Origin: an uncultured Prevotellaceae bacterium
GTDB lineage: Bacteria > Bacteroidota > Bacteroidia > Bacteroidales > Bacteroidaceae
Direction: 5' to 3'
NCBI GenBank assembly: GCA_902776935.1
Contig: CACYRS010000026.1
Span: forward strand, 1 to 54,389
Length of the DNA stretch: 54,389 nucleotides
The notes under the pieces are model-generated. The model was given only the letters and a program-made list of their open reading frames with translations. It did no database searches and was not told where the DNA came from. A program made the position numbers and the translations under genes. Each line of letters opens with the position of its first letter. Position 1 is the stretch's first letter. Shown piece after piece: positions 32,608 through 40,328 of the stretch.

Positions 32608-35600
32608 TTAGAACTTTACGTTCAGACCAACAGAGAAGACACGTGGTGTAACCAGATAGTTGTATTGAGTTCCACCGAAGCTCTGCTGTGGATTCATACC
32701 TTTCAAAGATGTCTTTGTGAAAAGGTTCTCACATGCCACTGTCAGCATTACATCCTCGAGATCTATTTTTCTGACAAGTGTCTTAGGCAGCTGATAGCTC
32801 AAGTTGATATTCTTCAAAATAAGATAGCTTGCGCTCTGGAGGAACCTCTGCGATGTAGCATTCAGACTTGCAGACAATTTCTCACCGATTGCAGGATCTC
32901 CGTTAAAAATAGGAGTGCCACTGGGATCAACTGTTGCCTTTTCTGTCGCCTGATTCCAAGTCCAGCTATTAAGCACATCAACATGATATGCAGAAGGAGC
33001 AGTTGATCCAGCCGACATCAAGTCCTGATAATTATAGTCCATCACTTTTCCGCCAAGCTGATATGTGAACAAGGTAGAAAGTGTAAGTCCCTTCCATCCA
33101 ACATTCAGGCTAAAGCTTCCATAAGCATCAGGAAGAGCAGAGCCATGGAATTCTCTCTTGGCATATGATGTATTATATGAATAAGGTACACCGTCTATCA
33201 CAGTCACACAGGCAAGATTGGCATCTTTGATTTCCGTATTTGCATCTCCGTCGGCATCCGTTTTGCTACCATAGGTATTACCGTCCATTGTGAAGAAATA
33301 GTTCTCATCGTCAAATTTGTAAAGTGACAATCCGTTGGCTGTATTGATACCTTCCCATGTATAGATAAAGAAAGAGTAGCGATCCTTGCCCTCCATAATC
33401 TTCTTGGTTCCGTCAATAATGCCATCCTTGTTCTGGTCGGGCAGTTTAACAACTTCGTTCTTGAGGAAAGTGATGTTTGCACCTACATTGATGCGCCAGT
33501 CACGGTTCTTAAAGACATCCACATCGGCAGAGATTTCAACACCTTTATTGGAAATAACACCAATATTTTTTGTCACTGTAGACACAGCTGAGGAAGTTGA
33601 AGTAGCACCGGCAGACAGCGGATTGTATACGTCAAAGAGAAGATCTTTGTTGCGCTTGTCAAAATACTCGATGGTAAAGTTCAGACGGTTAAACAGACGA
33701 GCGTCGATACCAATACCCCAAGACTGTCCCGTCTCCCATTTCAAATCATAGTTTGGCAAGTTGCCAATCCAATATGCACCCTGATTAGCATTCTGAGTAG
33801 AGCTGTAAAGAGCCATATAACCATAATAACCGGCACCAGCATCATTACCCACCTCACCATAGTCGGCACGTAGTTTCAGGTAGTTTACCCAATTAATGTC
33901 TTTCATGAATTGCTCATTTGAAACAACCCAGTTAGCACCAGCCGACCAGAAATTACCCCAACGGGCATCCTTGGCAAATCTTGAAGAACCGTCACGACGG
34001 AAGCTAACCTCCACGTTATAGCGGCTATCATAGCCATATCGAACTCGTCCGAGATAAGACTCTGTACGATAATTATCGTTATAGTCATAGAAACTGGTGA
34101 TTTCCGTAAAGTTTCTCAGGAAAGCATTTCCGGAAAACACCTCATTTGCCTTTCGACCATACATATAGTTGCGAGTCCAAGAGTAGTTCTCGTGTCCGAT
34201 CAATGCGTCAACAGAATGTACACCGAATTCCTTGCTCCAGTGCAGCTGCTGCTGGAATGTATAACTCTTATAGCGATAGTCATCTCTTCCTGCACGTCCG
34301 TGATTACCCTTACTGTCACCGATAATGGCATTTCCATAGTCGAACTCATTGCTGTTGCGAACATTCAGGTTACCTTTCAAGGTGAATGTAAAGTTATATG
34401 GAAGATAGAAGTCTGCATACGCGATACCGTTTATTGTATTTCGAACGGTCTTGTCACTGTTGAGCTCATTCTCCCACATCACGTGTCGGTCCTTGTACTG
34501 ATTACGGGTAAGTATTTCGTTGCCATCGGCATCAATGAAATTACCACCGTCATACTGTTTGTTGCCTTCTGCATCTAGTAAATAGTTTCCTGTAGAAGGA
34601 TCATGCAAATGAACGGGATATACAGGAGCTATACCTCTGGCATACATGAATACATTTGTATAACTGGCATCACTATCACCATTGGTATTCTCATAGTTCT
34701 GATGAGTAGCGCTCAGATTCAGACCCATCTTAATCCACTTCTTAGGCTGTACATTTACAGCTACTCGACCAGAGAAACGATTGAAACCAGAATCTTTCAG
34801 ATAACCTTGCTCGTCAAGATAGCCCAAAGAGAACATGTAGTCAACCTTCTCGTTAGCACCATTGACATTCACGTTGTATTCCTGTCTGTGACCATTACGA
34901 ACTGCCTGATCATACCAATCAAGATCTTCGCCGTAGGTACCCTTTATCTGTGCATCACTTACCAACTTGCCATCAGATGTAAACAATGCATCATCAGCCT
35001 TATTAAAGATATTTGTGTACAATCTGGTAGGAATCATATTGTCTGATGCATAGCCTGCTGCTTTTTCAGGTGTATCTCCATTTGAGATGCGCTGGTTATA
35101 CAGGTTCTGCCACTCCATTTCCATCCATTCTCTCGCACCCAATCGGTCATACTCAGGAATACCTCGACTATAAGTACCCTGCTTCATATCGAGAGTCACA
35201 TTGAGTTTTCCCTGCTTTCCTTTCTTGGTGGTGATAAGGATAACACCGTTAGAAGCACGGTTTCCGTAAAGTGCTGCAGAAGCTGCGTCCTTCAGTACTG
35301 ACATCGACTCGATATCTGCAGGATTCAGGTCGCTGACATTGCCGTCGAAAGGAACGCCGTCAATAATATAAAGAGGCGAGCTGCTCCCGTTTACAGTACC
35401 AATACCACGAATTCGGATACTCGGGTCGCTACCAGGAGAACCGTATGTGCTATTTACCTGAACTCCACTAACCGTTCCCTCAAGTGCAGAAGCAACAGAA
35501 GAAGTAGGACGGAGCTCGATAGCATCACTCTTCACCTCCTGGATAGATCCTGTCAGCGAGGTCTTCTTCTGAGTACCATAGGCAACTACCACAACCTCGT

Positions 35601-35904
35601 CGAGGTTGTTGGCGTCGTTGCGGAGCTGGATGCGGAGAGGTTTGTTTGAAACTGCAACCTCCAGGGGCTCCATACCTACATAAGTAATCTTCAAGGTGTT
35701 CTTGCCGGCAGGAACCTGCAAGGTAAACTGTCCATTCACATCAGTAATGGTACCGATGTTCGAAGCGCCTACTACCTGGATGCTGGCACCGATAATCGGC
35801 TCGTTGTCCTCATAAGTAACAACAGTACCCTTTACTGTAGTCTGAGAAACTGCCCCCCCCACTAGGAGGAACAGGCTCATAAGAATCATACTGAGTCTTT
35901 TCAT
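32608..35904 (-). CDS. SusC/RagA-family TonB-dependent transporter
   Basis: 1098 residues. Signal peptide, then a carboxypeptidase-regulatory-like N-terminal domain (VKGTVVTYEDNEPIIGASIQ, ending about residue 95), the Ton-box/plug region (VVVAYGTQKKTSLTGS, GVQVNSTYGSPGSDPSIRIR, ILITTKKGKQG) and a 22-strand barrel ending VGLNVKF. It imports large oligomers across the outer membrane with the SusD protein. A run of eight G residues lies in the signal peptide codons (LVGGAV) and could allow slipped-strand switching. A good promoter is present at 36014-35984. Confidence 0.94.
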   Translation of the reverse strand: MKRLSMILMSLFLLVGGAVSQTTVKGTVVTYEDNEPIIGASIQVVGASNIGTITDVNGQFTLQVPAGKNTLKITYVGMEPLEVAVSNKPLRIQLRNDANNLDEVVVVAYGTQKKTSLTGSIQEVKSDAIELRPTSSVASALEGTVSGVQVNSTYGSPGSDPSIRIRGIGTVNGSSSPLYIIDGVPFDGNVSDLNPADIESMSVLKDAASAALYGNRASNGVILITTKKGKQGKLNVTLDMKQGTYSRGIPEYDRLGAREWMEMEWQNLYNQRISNGDTPEKAAGYASDNMIPTRLYTNIFNKADDALFTSDGKLVSDAQIKGTYGEDLDWYDQAVRNGHRQEYNVNVNGANEKVDYMFSLGYLDEQGYLKDSGFNRFSGRVAVNVQPKKWIKMGLNLSATHQNYENTNGDSDASYTNVFMYARGIAPVYPVHLHDPSTGNYLLDAEGNKQYDGGNFIDADGNEILTRNQYKDRHVMWENELNSDKTVRNTINGIAYADFYLPYNFTFTLKGNLNVRNSNEFDYGNAIIGDSKGNHGRAGRDDYRYKSYTFQQQLHWSKEFGVHSVDALIGHENYSWTRNYMYGRKANEVFSGNAFLRNFTEITSFYDYNDNYRTESYLGRVRYGYDSRYNVEVSFRRDGSSRFAKDARWGNFWSAGANWVVSNEQFMKDINWVNYLKLRADYGEVGNDAGAGYYGYMALYSSTQNANQGAYWIGNLPNYDLKWETGQSWGIGIDARLFNRLNFTIEYFDKRNKDLLFDVYNPLSAGATSTSSAVSTVTKNIGVISNKGVEISADVDVFKNRDWRINVGANITFLKNEVVKLPDQNKDGIIDGTKKIMEGKDRYSFFIYTWEGINTANGLSLYKFDDENYFFTMDGNTYGSKTDADGDANTEIKDANLACVTVIDGVPYSYNTSYAKREFHGSALPDAYGSFSLNVGWKGLTLSTLFTYQLGGKVMDYNYQDLMSAGSTAPSAYHVDVLNSWTWNQATEKATVDPSGTPIFNGDPAIGEKLSASLNATSQRFLQSASYLILKNINLSYQLPKTLVRKIDLEDVMLTVACENLFTKTSLKGMNPQQSFGGTQYNYLVTPRVFSVGLNVKF
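35853..35860. repeat. Homopolymer tract of eight C (G on the coding strand) in the SusC signal peptide
   Basis: Eight consecutive C residues on the plus strand, encoding the GTG GGG GGG GCA codons around residues 15-18. Loss or gain of one base would shift the frame near the start of the transporter. Confidence 0.9.
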
Positions 35905-35983
35905 CTTTTAATTAGTTACGTTAATTATTTAATTAGTTAATAATAATCTTAGCAATTTTGAGCAAAACGTTGCTTATCGGTTG

Positions 35984-36014
35984 CAAATTTAATAAAAATA
36001 AAGTAAAACGCAAA
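35984..36014 (-). promoter_or_regulatory. Promoter of the first SusC/SusD operon
   Basis: On the minus strand TTTG (36014-36011) and TAAATTTG (35991-35984) with a 19-base spacer; leader of about 75 bases to the ATG at 35904. Confidence 0.85.
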
Positions 36015-36074
36015 GGATTTTTACGGAATTTTTAAAAAAATATGCAAAATATCTGTCACAATGACAAGAAACAA

Positions 36075-36108
36075 TAAAAAAAAGCGACTGCCTTTGACTG
36101 ACAGTCGC
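36075..36108 (-). terminator. Terminator after the smalltalk gene
   Basis: On the minus strand GCGACTG and CAGTCGC form a 7-bp stem (36084-36108) followed by a run of eight or nine T. It closes the HU-smalltalk transcript. Confidence 0.88.
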
Positions 36109-36114
36109 CTTGAA

Positions 36115-36216
36115 TTAGAATCCCAGACAGGATGTTGCTCCGAGGGCAGTGAGAACTGCTGTTCCGATAGAAACGATGATCTGAACGATCCACTTAAAGG
36201 TTTCCTTCTTGGTCAT
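36115..36216 (-). CDS. Smalltalk protein (33 residues)
   Basis: A tiny gene with a strong ribosome binding site (GGAAGGAGG, about 36224-36232 on the minus strand). The product begins MTKKETFKWIVQIIVSIGTA and ends VLTALGATSCLGF: a basic start, one hydrophobic helix and a lipobox-like TSC near the end. This is the pattern of the Bacteroidales smalltalk family, very short membrane peptides found beside HU-like genes; function unknown. It lies downstream of the HU/chitobiase gene with a heptamer array in between, and a terminator follows directly. Confidence 0.9.
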   Translation of the reverse strand: MTKKETFKWIVQIIVSIGTAVLTALGATSCLGF

Positions 36217-36237
36217 GATAAGCCTCCTTCCGTTACG

Positions 36238-36272
36238 TTTATCATTTATCCTTTATCATTTATCCTTTATTA
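36238..36272. repeat. Heptamer array between the HU-like and smalltalk genes
   Basis: Five units: TTTATCA, TTTATCC, TTTATCA, TTTATCC, TTTATTA. The last unit contains the stop codon of the HU gene and the first is six bases from the smalltalk ribosome binding site. Confidence 0.85.
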
Positions 36273-37151
36273 ATTGCCCGTCTCGAAACCGCCGCTGCCT
36301 ACGTTGCTACCGTTCTTGGTGAAGACCTTAATGGCCGCCTCGCTGCTTACACCGTTCTTGATGGCGATAGCCTTAACGGTTGCAGTGTCACTCAGAGTGA
36401 TAGCCTCGCTGTAAAGGCTGCTCTGTGCATTAGGAGCGGTACCGTCTGTGGTGTAACGGATCTCTGCGCCATCAGGACCGCTGATCGTCACCTGGGTACT
36501 CTCGTCGAACGGAGTATCACCGTCGATAACCGGTGCCTCTACGGTCTCTGAGCTGCCCTGCTCATTTCCTGAGCCTGAGCCCTGCTCTGAACCGCTTCCG
36601 TTCTGAGAACCACTCTCCTCGCCCTGGGCCTGGATGATGCCCCATGCTGAGAGAGGCGTACGGAGCGTATAACTCCTTTCCTTGCCGGAGATGACCTTCT
36701 TCACGCTCTCCACGAGATAAGCGAACTGCAGCGAGCACTGTTCCTTGAACTTCTTCGAGGTGAGCTCCTCGCCCTGAGCGTTCTCGGGGATAAACACGAA
36801 ATTGACACCCTCTACCAGATTGTTGACACCCATACGGAGTGCCTCCTCGATACTGGCAGCACCGAACTTGACAGAGGTAACAGTCGGACGGAACGTGCCC
36901 AGACCGTCGAGCTTCACAGGCTGGCCCTGTGACATCATCTCCTTGAGACACTTCACGATGGCTGCCAACACGAGCTGCATGAACTCGTAGGTTACCATGT
37001 TACCGCCGTGATCGGAGACATGCTTGGCGAAACCCTTGGTAGTGAGAGTCTCTTTCGACTCGGCCTCGGGATAGTAACGACCGTACATGTCGGACTCAGG
37101 AACGAGGTTCTTACGCAGGTTCACCAGAAATGCAATGTTTTCTTTTGCCAT
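36270..37151 (-). CDS. HU-HIG-type DNA-binding protein with chitobiase-like C-terminal domain (cassette copy)
   Basis: 293 residues. Residues 1-165 are an HU-HIG-type domain of a different subtype from the copy at 2574 (IAFLVNLRKNLVPESDMYGR, GFAKHVSDHGGNMVTYEFMQ, GQPVKLDGLGTFRPTVTSVK). A Gly/Ser/Gln linker (about 177-203) leads to a CHB_HEX_C-like domain with TPFDESTQVTISG and IRYTTDGTAPN, and the last 19 residues equal those of the other protein. The DNA of the shared domain differs at many third positions, so the match is kept at the protein level. No signal peptide, so a cytoplasmic DNA-bound role is likely. It heads the HU-smalltalk transcript. Confidence 0.85.
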   Translation of the reverse strand: MAKENIAFLVNLRKNLVPESDMYGRYYPEAESKETLTTKGFAKHVSDHGGNMVTYEFMQLVLAAIVKCLKEMMSQGQPVKLDGLGTFRPTVTSVKFGAASIEEALRMGVNNLVEGVNFVFIPENAQGEELTSKKFKEQCSLQFAYLVESVKKVISGKERSYTLRTPLSAWGIIQAQGEESGSQNGSGSEQGSGSGNEQGSSETVEAPVIDGDTPFDESTQVTISGPDGAEIRYTTDGTAPNAQSSLYSEAITLSDTATVKAIAIKNGVSSEAAIKVFTKNGSNVGSGGFETGN

Positions 37152-37215
37152 AGCTGAAATAATTTTAAATGTTAAACAAAAAGTGAATTATAAAACCTAT
37201 TGAAGATTTGTACTG

Positions 37216-37247
37216 CAAAGATACTCATTTTTGCCGATATTTGCAAG
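37216..37247 (-). promoter_or_regulatory. Promoter of the HU-smalltalk transcript
   Basis: TATCTTTG on the minus strand (37223-37216) with a near-consensus -33 CTTG (37247-37244) 20 bases away. Leader of about 60 bases. Confidence 0.65.
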
Positions 37248-37325
37248 AATTCCAGTGCCACGAAACCACTTACCGATACTTACGTAAACTTAATGCCACT
37301 TATGGCTACTTTTCCTGACAAAACA

Positions 37326-37357
37326 TTTGGTTATATCGCAGAATTTTTGTATCTTTG
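37326..37357 (+). promoter_or_regulatory. Promoter of the DUF4248 gene
   Basis: TTTG at 37326-37329 and TATCTTTG at 37350-37357 with a 20-base spacer. The ATG at 37362 is four bases after the box, so the mRNA is probably leaderless. Confidence 0.85.
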
Positions 37358-37361
37358 CACT

Positions 37362-37562
37362 ATGGAAACAACATCTCGTACATATGGTCGTATGGAGCTG
37401 GCGCAGGCATATTTTCCCGCCATCACTCCCCGTGCAGCTTGGAAGAAACTCAAGTCTCTCCTTGCCGATATCCCTTCAGTCTCTCACCTGGCAACCCTCT
37501 CCCGCCGCAGCTTCCTCCCCGCCGAAGTCACCGCCATCTTCGATGCCCTCGGCCGCCCGTAG
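37362..37562 (+). CDS. DUF4248 family protein
   Basis: 66 residues from the ATG at 37362; longer upstream frames cross the promoter and are rejected. The sequence (TYGRMELAQAYFPAITPRAAW, then KKLKSLLADIP and SRRSFLPAEVTAIFDALGRP) is the compact helix-turn-helix-like pattern of the Bacteroidales DUF4248 family. Members are regularly found beside HU-HIG, smalltalk, VirE and amidase or peptidase genes. DNA binding is an inference from the helical pattern. It is divergent from the HU gene. A 7-bp hairpin (CCTCACA/TGTGAGG, 37569-37597) lies just after it and may end transcription. Confidence 0.8.
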   Translation: METTSRTYGRMELAQAYFPAITPRAAWKKLKSLLADIPSVSHLATLSRRSFLPAEVTAIFDALGRP

Positions 37563-37647
37563 CCCCAACCTCACACCGTGCCTGGCCCCCTGTGAGGTCC
37601 GCCCAAGCCGGACTGCCATTCTGCCCCAGGCGGACTCGATGACGGGA

Positions 37648-37850
37648 GAAAACTTCAAACTTCAAACTTCATTAGATATATTCTGTATGATGAGACAGAA
37701 GGTCGTAAATAAATTATATATTTATTATAATAATTATAATTATTATAATAAATATATAATTATAAAGCATAAAATTTCCATCCCCTACCCTCACTATCAC
37801 CCAAGCTTCAAACGGAAAAAGTAAAATGAAGTTTGAAGTTTGAAGTTTTC
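37648..37850. repeat. AT-only 50-bp perfect palindrome inside 27-bp inverted repeats (element B)
   Basis: The arms at 37647-37673 and 37825-37851 are exact inverted copies built of heptamers (ACTTCAA)n. The centre, 37712-37761, is a perfect AT-only palindrome of 50 bp. Distances from the palindrome are 38 bases to the arm nearer the HU gene and 63 to the far arm; element A has 35 and 55 in the same orientation relative to its HU gene. A G-rich strand patch lies in the longer side in both. Two more direct copies of the arm sequence occur at 42929 and 43489. Confidence 0.92.
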
Positions 37851-37943
37851 TGCAGCTACGACACTTCGACACCTTACATCACTAATAATTGTTAAAGTCT
37901 AAAAATAATAGCCGGAGGTATTGCAATCAAATAAAAAAATTCG

Positions 37944-37951
37944 TATCTTTG
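37944..37951 (+). promoter_or_regulatory. -7 box of the coiled-coil to primase operon
   Basis: TATCTTTG at 37944-37951; no clear TTTG at -33. A small hairpin (CTCGTT/AACGAG) lies in the 70-base leader, and an AAAGGAGG ribosome binding site precedes the ATG at 38023. Confidence 0.7.
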
Positions 37952-38022
37952 CAGTCTTTTCGGCTCGTTATAAAAACGAGTGAACAAACAATTAACTCAC
38001 CAACAAAAGCAAAGGAGGACTT

Positions 38023-38520
38023 ATGCCGATAACCAACGAAGAGCTAAACAACATAGCCGACCGCCTGGAGAGAAGCTACACGCAAGTAGGTTCCCTCCAG
38101 ACAAGACTCGAAATGACTCAACAGTTAGCAGACAAGGACAACCAGATTGCCCAGCTTAATGACGCCCTTAACCGTGAAAGGGATGCCCGTCTTAAGGCAG
38201 AAACTGAAAACCTGGAGAAAGACAAGGAGATAGCGAGGCTGAAGCAGCTCGTAGACAGTTCCTTGGCCACCAACGCCCGACTCTCGGACGGTCTTTTCTT
38301 ATCTATCAAACTCTTTAGTACCCTCTTTAGTAAGATAAGACATTTCGAACTAAAGAGCCTGATCTACGCCTTTATTGCAAAGACCATATCACCGGAACTC
38401 GAGCCCAATGGCCTTGAAAAGCTCAATAAGATAACCGAACTAAGCGACCATCCCGACCTTGAGAAACTGGCCGATCAGCTGATACTCGGCAATGAAGGCG
38501 GACAGGTAATTCACGAATAA
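38023..38520 (+). CDS. Coiled-coil protein, first gene of the cassette operon
   Basis: 165 residues with one of the few strong Shine-Dalgarno sites in the window (AAAGGAGG). Residues about 15-85 form a long charged coiled coil (ADKDNQIAQLNDALNRERDA); the C-terminal part is helical with a hydrophobic stretch (SLIYAFIAKTISPELEPNG). I do not recognise the family. It may be a dimerising or DNA/protein scaffold subunit. The following gene starts 26 bases later. Confidence 0.65.
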   Translation: MPITNEELNNIADRLERSYTQVGSLQTRLEMTQQLADKDNQIAQLNDALNRERDARLKAETENLEKDKEIARLKQLVDSSLATNARLSDGLFLSIKLFSTLFSKIRHFELKSLIYAFIAKTISPELEPNGLEKLNKITELSDHPDLEKLADQLILGNEGGQVIHE

Positions 38521-38546
38521 CATCACCATAATATATATATAACGAT

Positions 38547-39023
38547 ATGACAGACGAAACAAAACTAAAGATTGTAGAAGCCTTGGCCAAGAGCGGAATG
38601 AGTGTGGGACAGTTTATTATGGAGAATACAGGCGTAATAAAATACACAGACAACCGTGGCAACACATCCGCCCCCAAAGAAGAGGATAAGAAAGAAGTCA
38701 ACCCCGAGCAGTTTGCCAAGGCTCTGTTGGCGGTTCAGACCTATATGTGGGGCTACAGCTCTAATGCGGTAATCTTCTGTGCACTCAGAGACAATCACAA
38801 ATACAAGGGCACGATGAGCGACTATGAGCGTCAGTGTATGACCGTTGAAGAGACCAACAAACTATCGTGGCCATGTCCCGAGGGTACAATCCGATCTGCA
38901 TTCTTCAACAACCCCTTCTTGAAGCTCTCTGTCGACAAGTGGAAAGACCAGGGTGTGCAGGACAGAGTTATGATCTTACTCGAGAAATTCGAAGAACAAA
39001 TCGAACTACAGTTTAACAAATAG
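38547..39023 (+). CDS. Cassette protein of unknown function
   Basis: 158 residues, soluble, no signal peptide. The N-terminus has a helical segment (LKIVEALAKSGMSVGQFIME) and a charged linker; the rest contains several Cys, Trp and aromatic residues (CALRDNHKYKGTMSDYERQC, KLSWPCPEGTIRSAFFNNPF). No motif is recognised. It is the second gene after element B, and a good terminator follows its stop, so the downstream genes use another promoter. Confidence 0.65.
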   Translation: MTDETKLKIVEALAKSGMSVGQFIMENTGVIKYTDNRGNTSAPKEEDKKEVNPEQFAKALLAVQTYMWGYSSNAVIFCALRDNHKYKGTMSDYERQCMTVEETNKLSWPCPEGTIRSAFFNNPFLKLSVDKWKDQGVQDRVMILLEKFEEQIELQFNK

Positions 39024-39050
39024 TTTAACGAGTTTAACAAACACCTTAAC

Positions 39051-39083
39051 GCCTCCGTAAGCTCCTTTACGGGGGCTTTTTTT
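39051..39083 (+). terminator. Terminator within the cassette
   Basis: GCCTCCGTAA pairs with TTACGGGGGC (39051-39076), followed by seven T. It separates the first two cassette genes from the next three. Confidence 0.9.
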
Positions 39084-39088
39084 ATGCC

Positions 39089-39124
39089 TAACTTTGCGTT
39101 GTGAAATTTTAAAACCGCAAAGTT
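39089..39124 (+). promoter_or_regulatory. Promoter whose -7 box is one arm of an inverted repeat
   Basis: TAACTTTG (39089-39096) overlaps the arm AACTTTGCG (39090-39098); the other arm CGCAAAGTT (39116-39124) directly touches the ATG at 39125. The repeat may be an operator covering the promoter and start, or a leader hairpin. Confidence 0.6.
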
Positions 39125-39802
39125 ATGACGAACAAATTGAAGAAAAAGTTTTTGGACTACCTGCAGTCGAAGAGTGCGTTTTACATCTATATCAAGACGT
39201 ACCGCGACCGCCATCTGAGCATCAATCCTAAGGAATTTACGGATTACCTCTGTCAGACCGACCCCCGATTGGTTATCACCGGGGCCTTCACCTTCCCTGA
39301 TTCCCAGCTCAGCTATTACGACCGTAAGTACTGGATGAAAATCCATGAGGGTTGGATGGCTCTTCTTGAGAAAGACAGCCAGGAGGCAGAGCTTCAGGAG
39401 ATAATCGCCGACGTGGATTTTATCGACGTTGAGAAGCGTGACATCTCCAGGGGCCTTGGCAAAGACACCGTCTCGCTGAACATGCGCCACTCCTACAAGC
39501 TGACCTTCAACCAAGACCAGAGTAAGACGATCATCGACAGCGGCCTCACTCTCGCCGCCCTCGGACAGTCGAAGACCACCGGCGACATCCTCCTGATGAT
39601 CAACGGCCATCGTGGCATCAGCATCAATGTGACCGAAACCACCAAGACCCGCACGTCGAAGAATGTGGTGATCGGTTCGAAGGACTTCTGCTCAAAGCTC
39701 TCAAAGCTCCTCGGCATCAAGACCGACTACACCCTACTCGACTGCCGCATCTTCTCGCAGTCAGCTAACATCATCGTATTTTCAATTAACACAAAACTTT
39801 AA
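39125..39802 (+). CDS. Cassette protein of unknown function
   Basis: 225 residues, soluble, basic start (MTNKLKKKFLDYLQSKSAFY). No known domain is recognised. Weak conserved-looking blocks are DPRLVITGAFTFPDSQLSYY and DVDFIDVEKRDISRGLGKDT, and SLNMRHSYKLTFNQDQSKTI. It leads the transcript that contains the VirE/DUF3987 gene, with only four bases to the next ORF. Its expression is probably controlled at the palindromic promoter immediately upstream. It might be a replication or nuclease partner, but nothing in the sequence proves this. Confidence 0.65.
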   Translation: MTNKLKKKFLDYLQSKSAFYIYIKTYRDRHLSINPKEFTDYLCQTDPRLVITGAFTFPDSQLSYYDRKYWMKIHEGWMALLEKDSQEAELQEIIADVDFIDVEKRDISRGLGKDTVSLNMRHSYKLTFNQDQSKTIIDSGLTLAALGQSKTTGDILLMINGHRGISINVTETTKTRTSKNVVIGSKDFCSKLSKLLGIKTDYTLLDCRIFSQSANIIVFSINTKL

Positions 39803-39806
39803 GCAT

Positions 39807-40322
39807 ATGAAAACGAAAGCAACAAAGACATCAGAACTCATCGAAGTGGAAGATCATTTCGCCAACCGTCCTCAGACCAAGCCCTCAGAGCGTATCTCAG
39901 GCCGACTTCTTAAGTGGAAAGACTCAGACTATGTGGCCTTCGAGCCCCAGAAACCCCGTGACACACCCGCAAGAACCATCCTCAAGGAAGGTAAGGGCTG
40001 TCAGTACTACCACAACGAGGGCGAGAAAGACAACTCCTACTCCCTCCACGTGAATGTCGACGGTTCGGAGAAAGACCCTGCAGGAGCACTTCTCGAAAAG
40101 GCATCGGCCGTACTCAGGCAATATCTCAAGGACGAACCAAAGATTGACACCCGTAATTTCATCGAAGACAGTCCTGAGCTGCAGATATGGCACCGCAAGG
40201 GCAAGCACCAGCTCTGTGCCTTCATCACCATCGACAGCCATCTGCCAAGAGAGCAGATGTCAGGACGACTCTTCCGTCTATGCTCAGAAATAAACAAAAT
40301 AATCGACTCTAAAAAATTCTAA
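39807..40322 (+). CDS. Cassette protein of unknown function upstream of the primase-helicase-like gene
   Basis: 171 residues, charged, soluble. It has a Lys/Thr-rich start, then ISGRLLKWKDSDYVAFEPQK and a C-terminal helical part (LPREQMSGRLFRLCSEINKI). No family recognised. It sits four bases after the previous ORF and six before the VirE/DUF3987 gene, so the three are translated from one mRNA. Its small size and position suggest an accessory factor for the large protein that follows. Confidence 0.62.
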   Translation: MKTKATKTSELIEVEDHFANRPQTKPSERISGRLLKWKDSDYVAFEPQKPRDTPARTILKEGKGCQYYHNEGEKDNSYSLHVNVDGSEKDPAGALLEKASAVLRQYLKDEPKIDTRNFIEDSPELQIWHRKGKHQLCAFITIDSHLPREQMSGRLFRLCSEINKIIDSKKF

Positions 40323-40328
40323 CAAATT

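Noticed and set aside
37762-37824. G-quadruplex in the G-rich strand of element B
   Set aside because: Only three runs of three or more G are present with a fourth of two, below the usual pattern.
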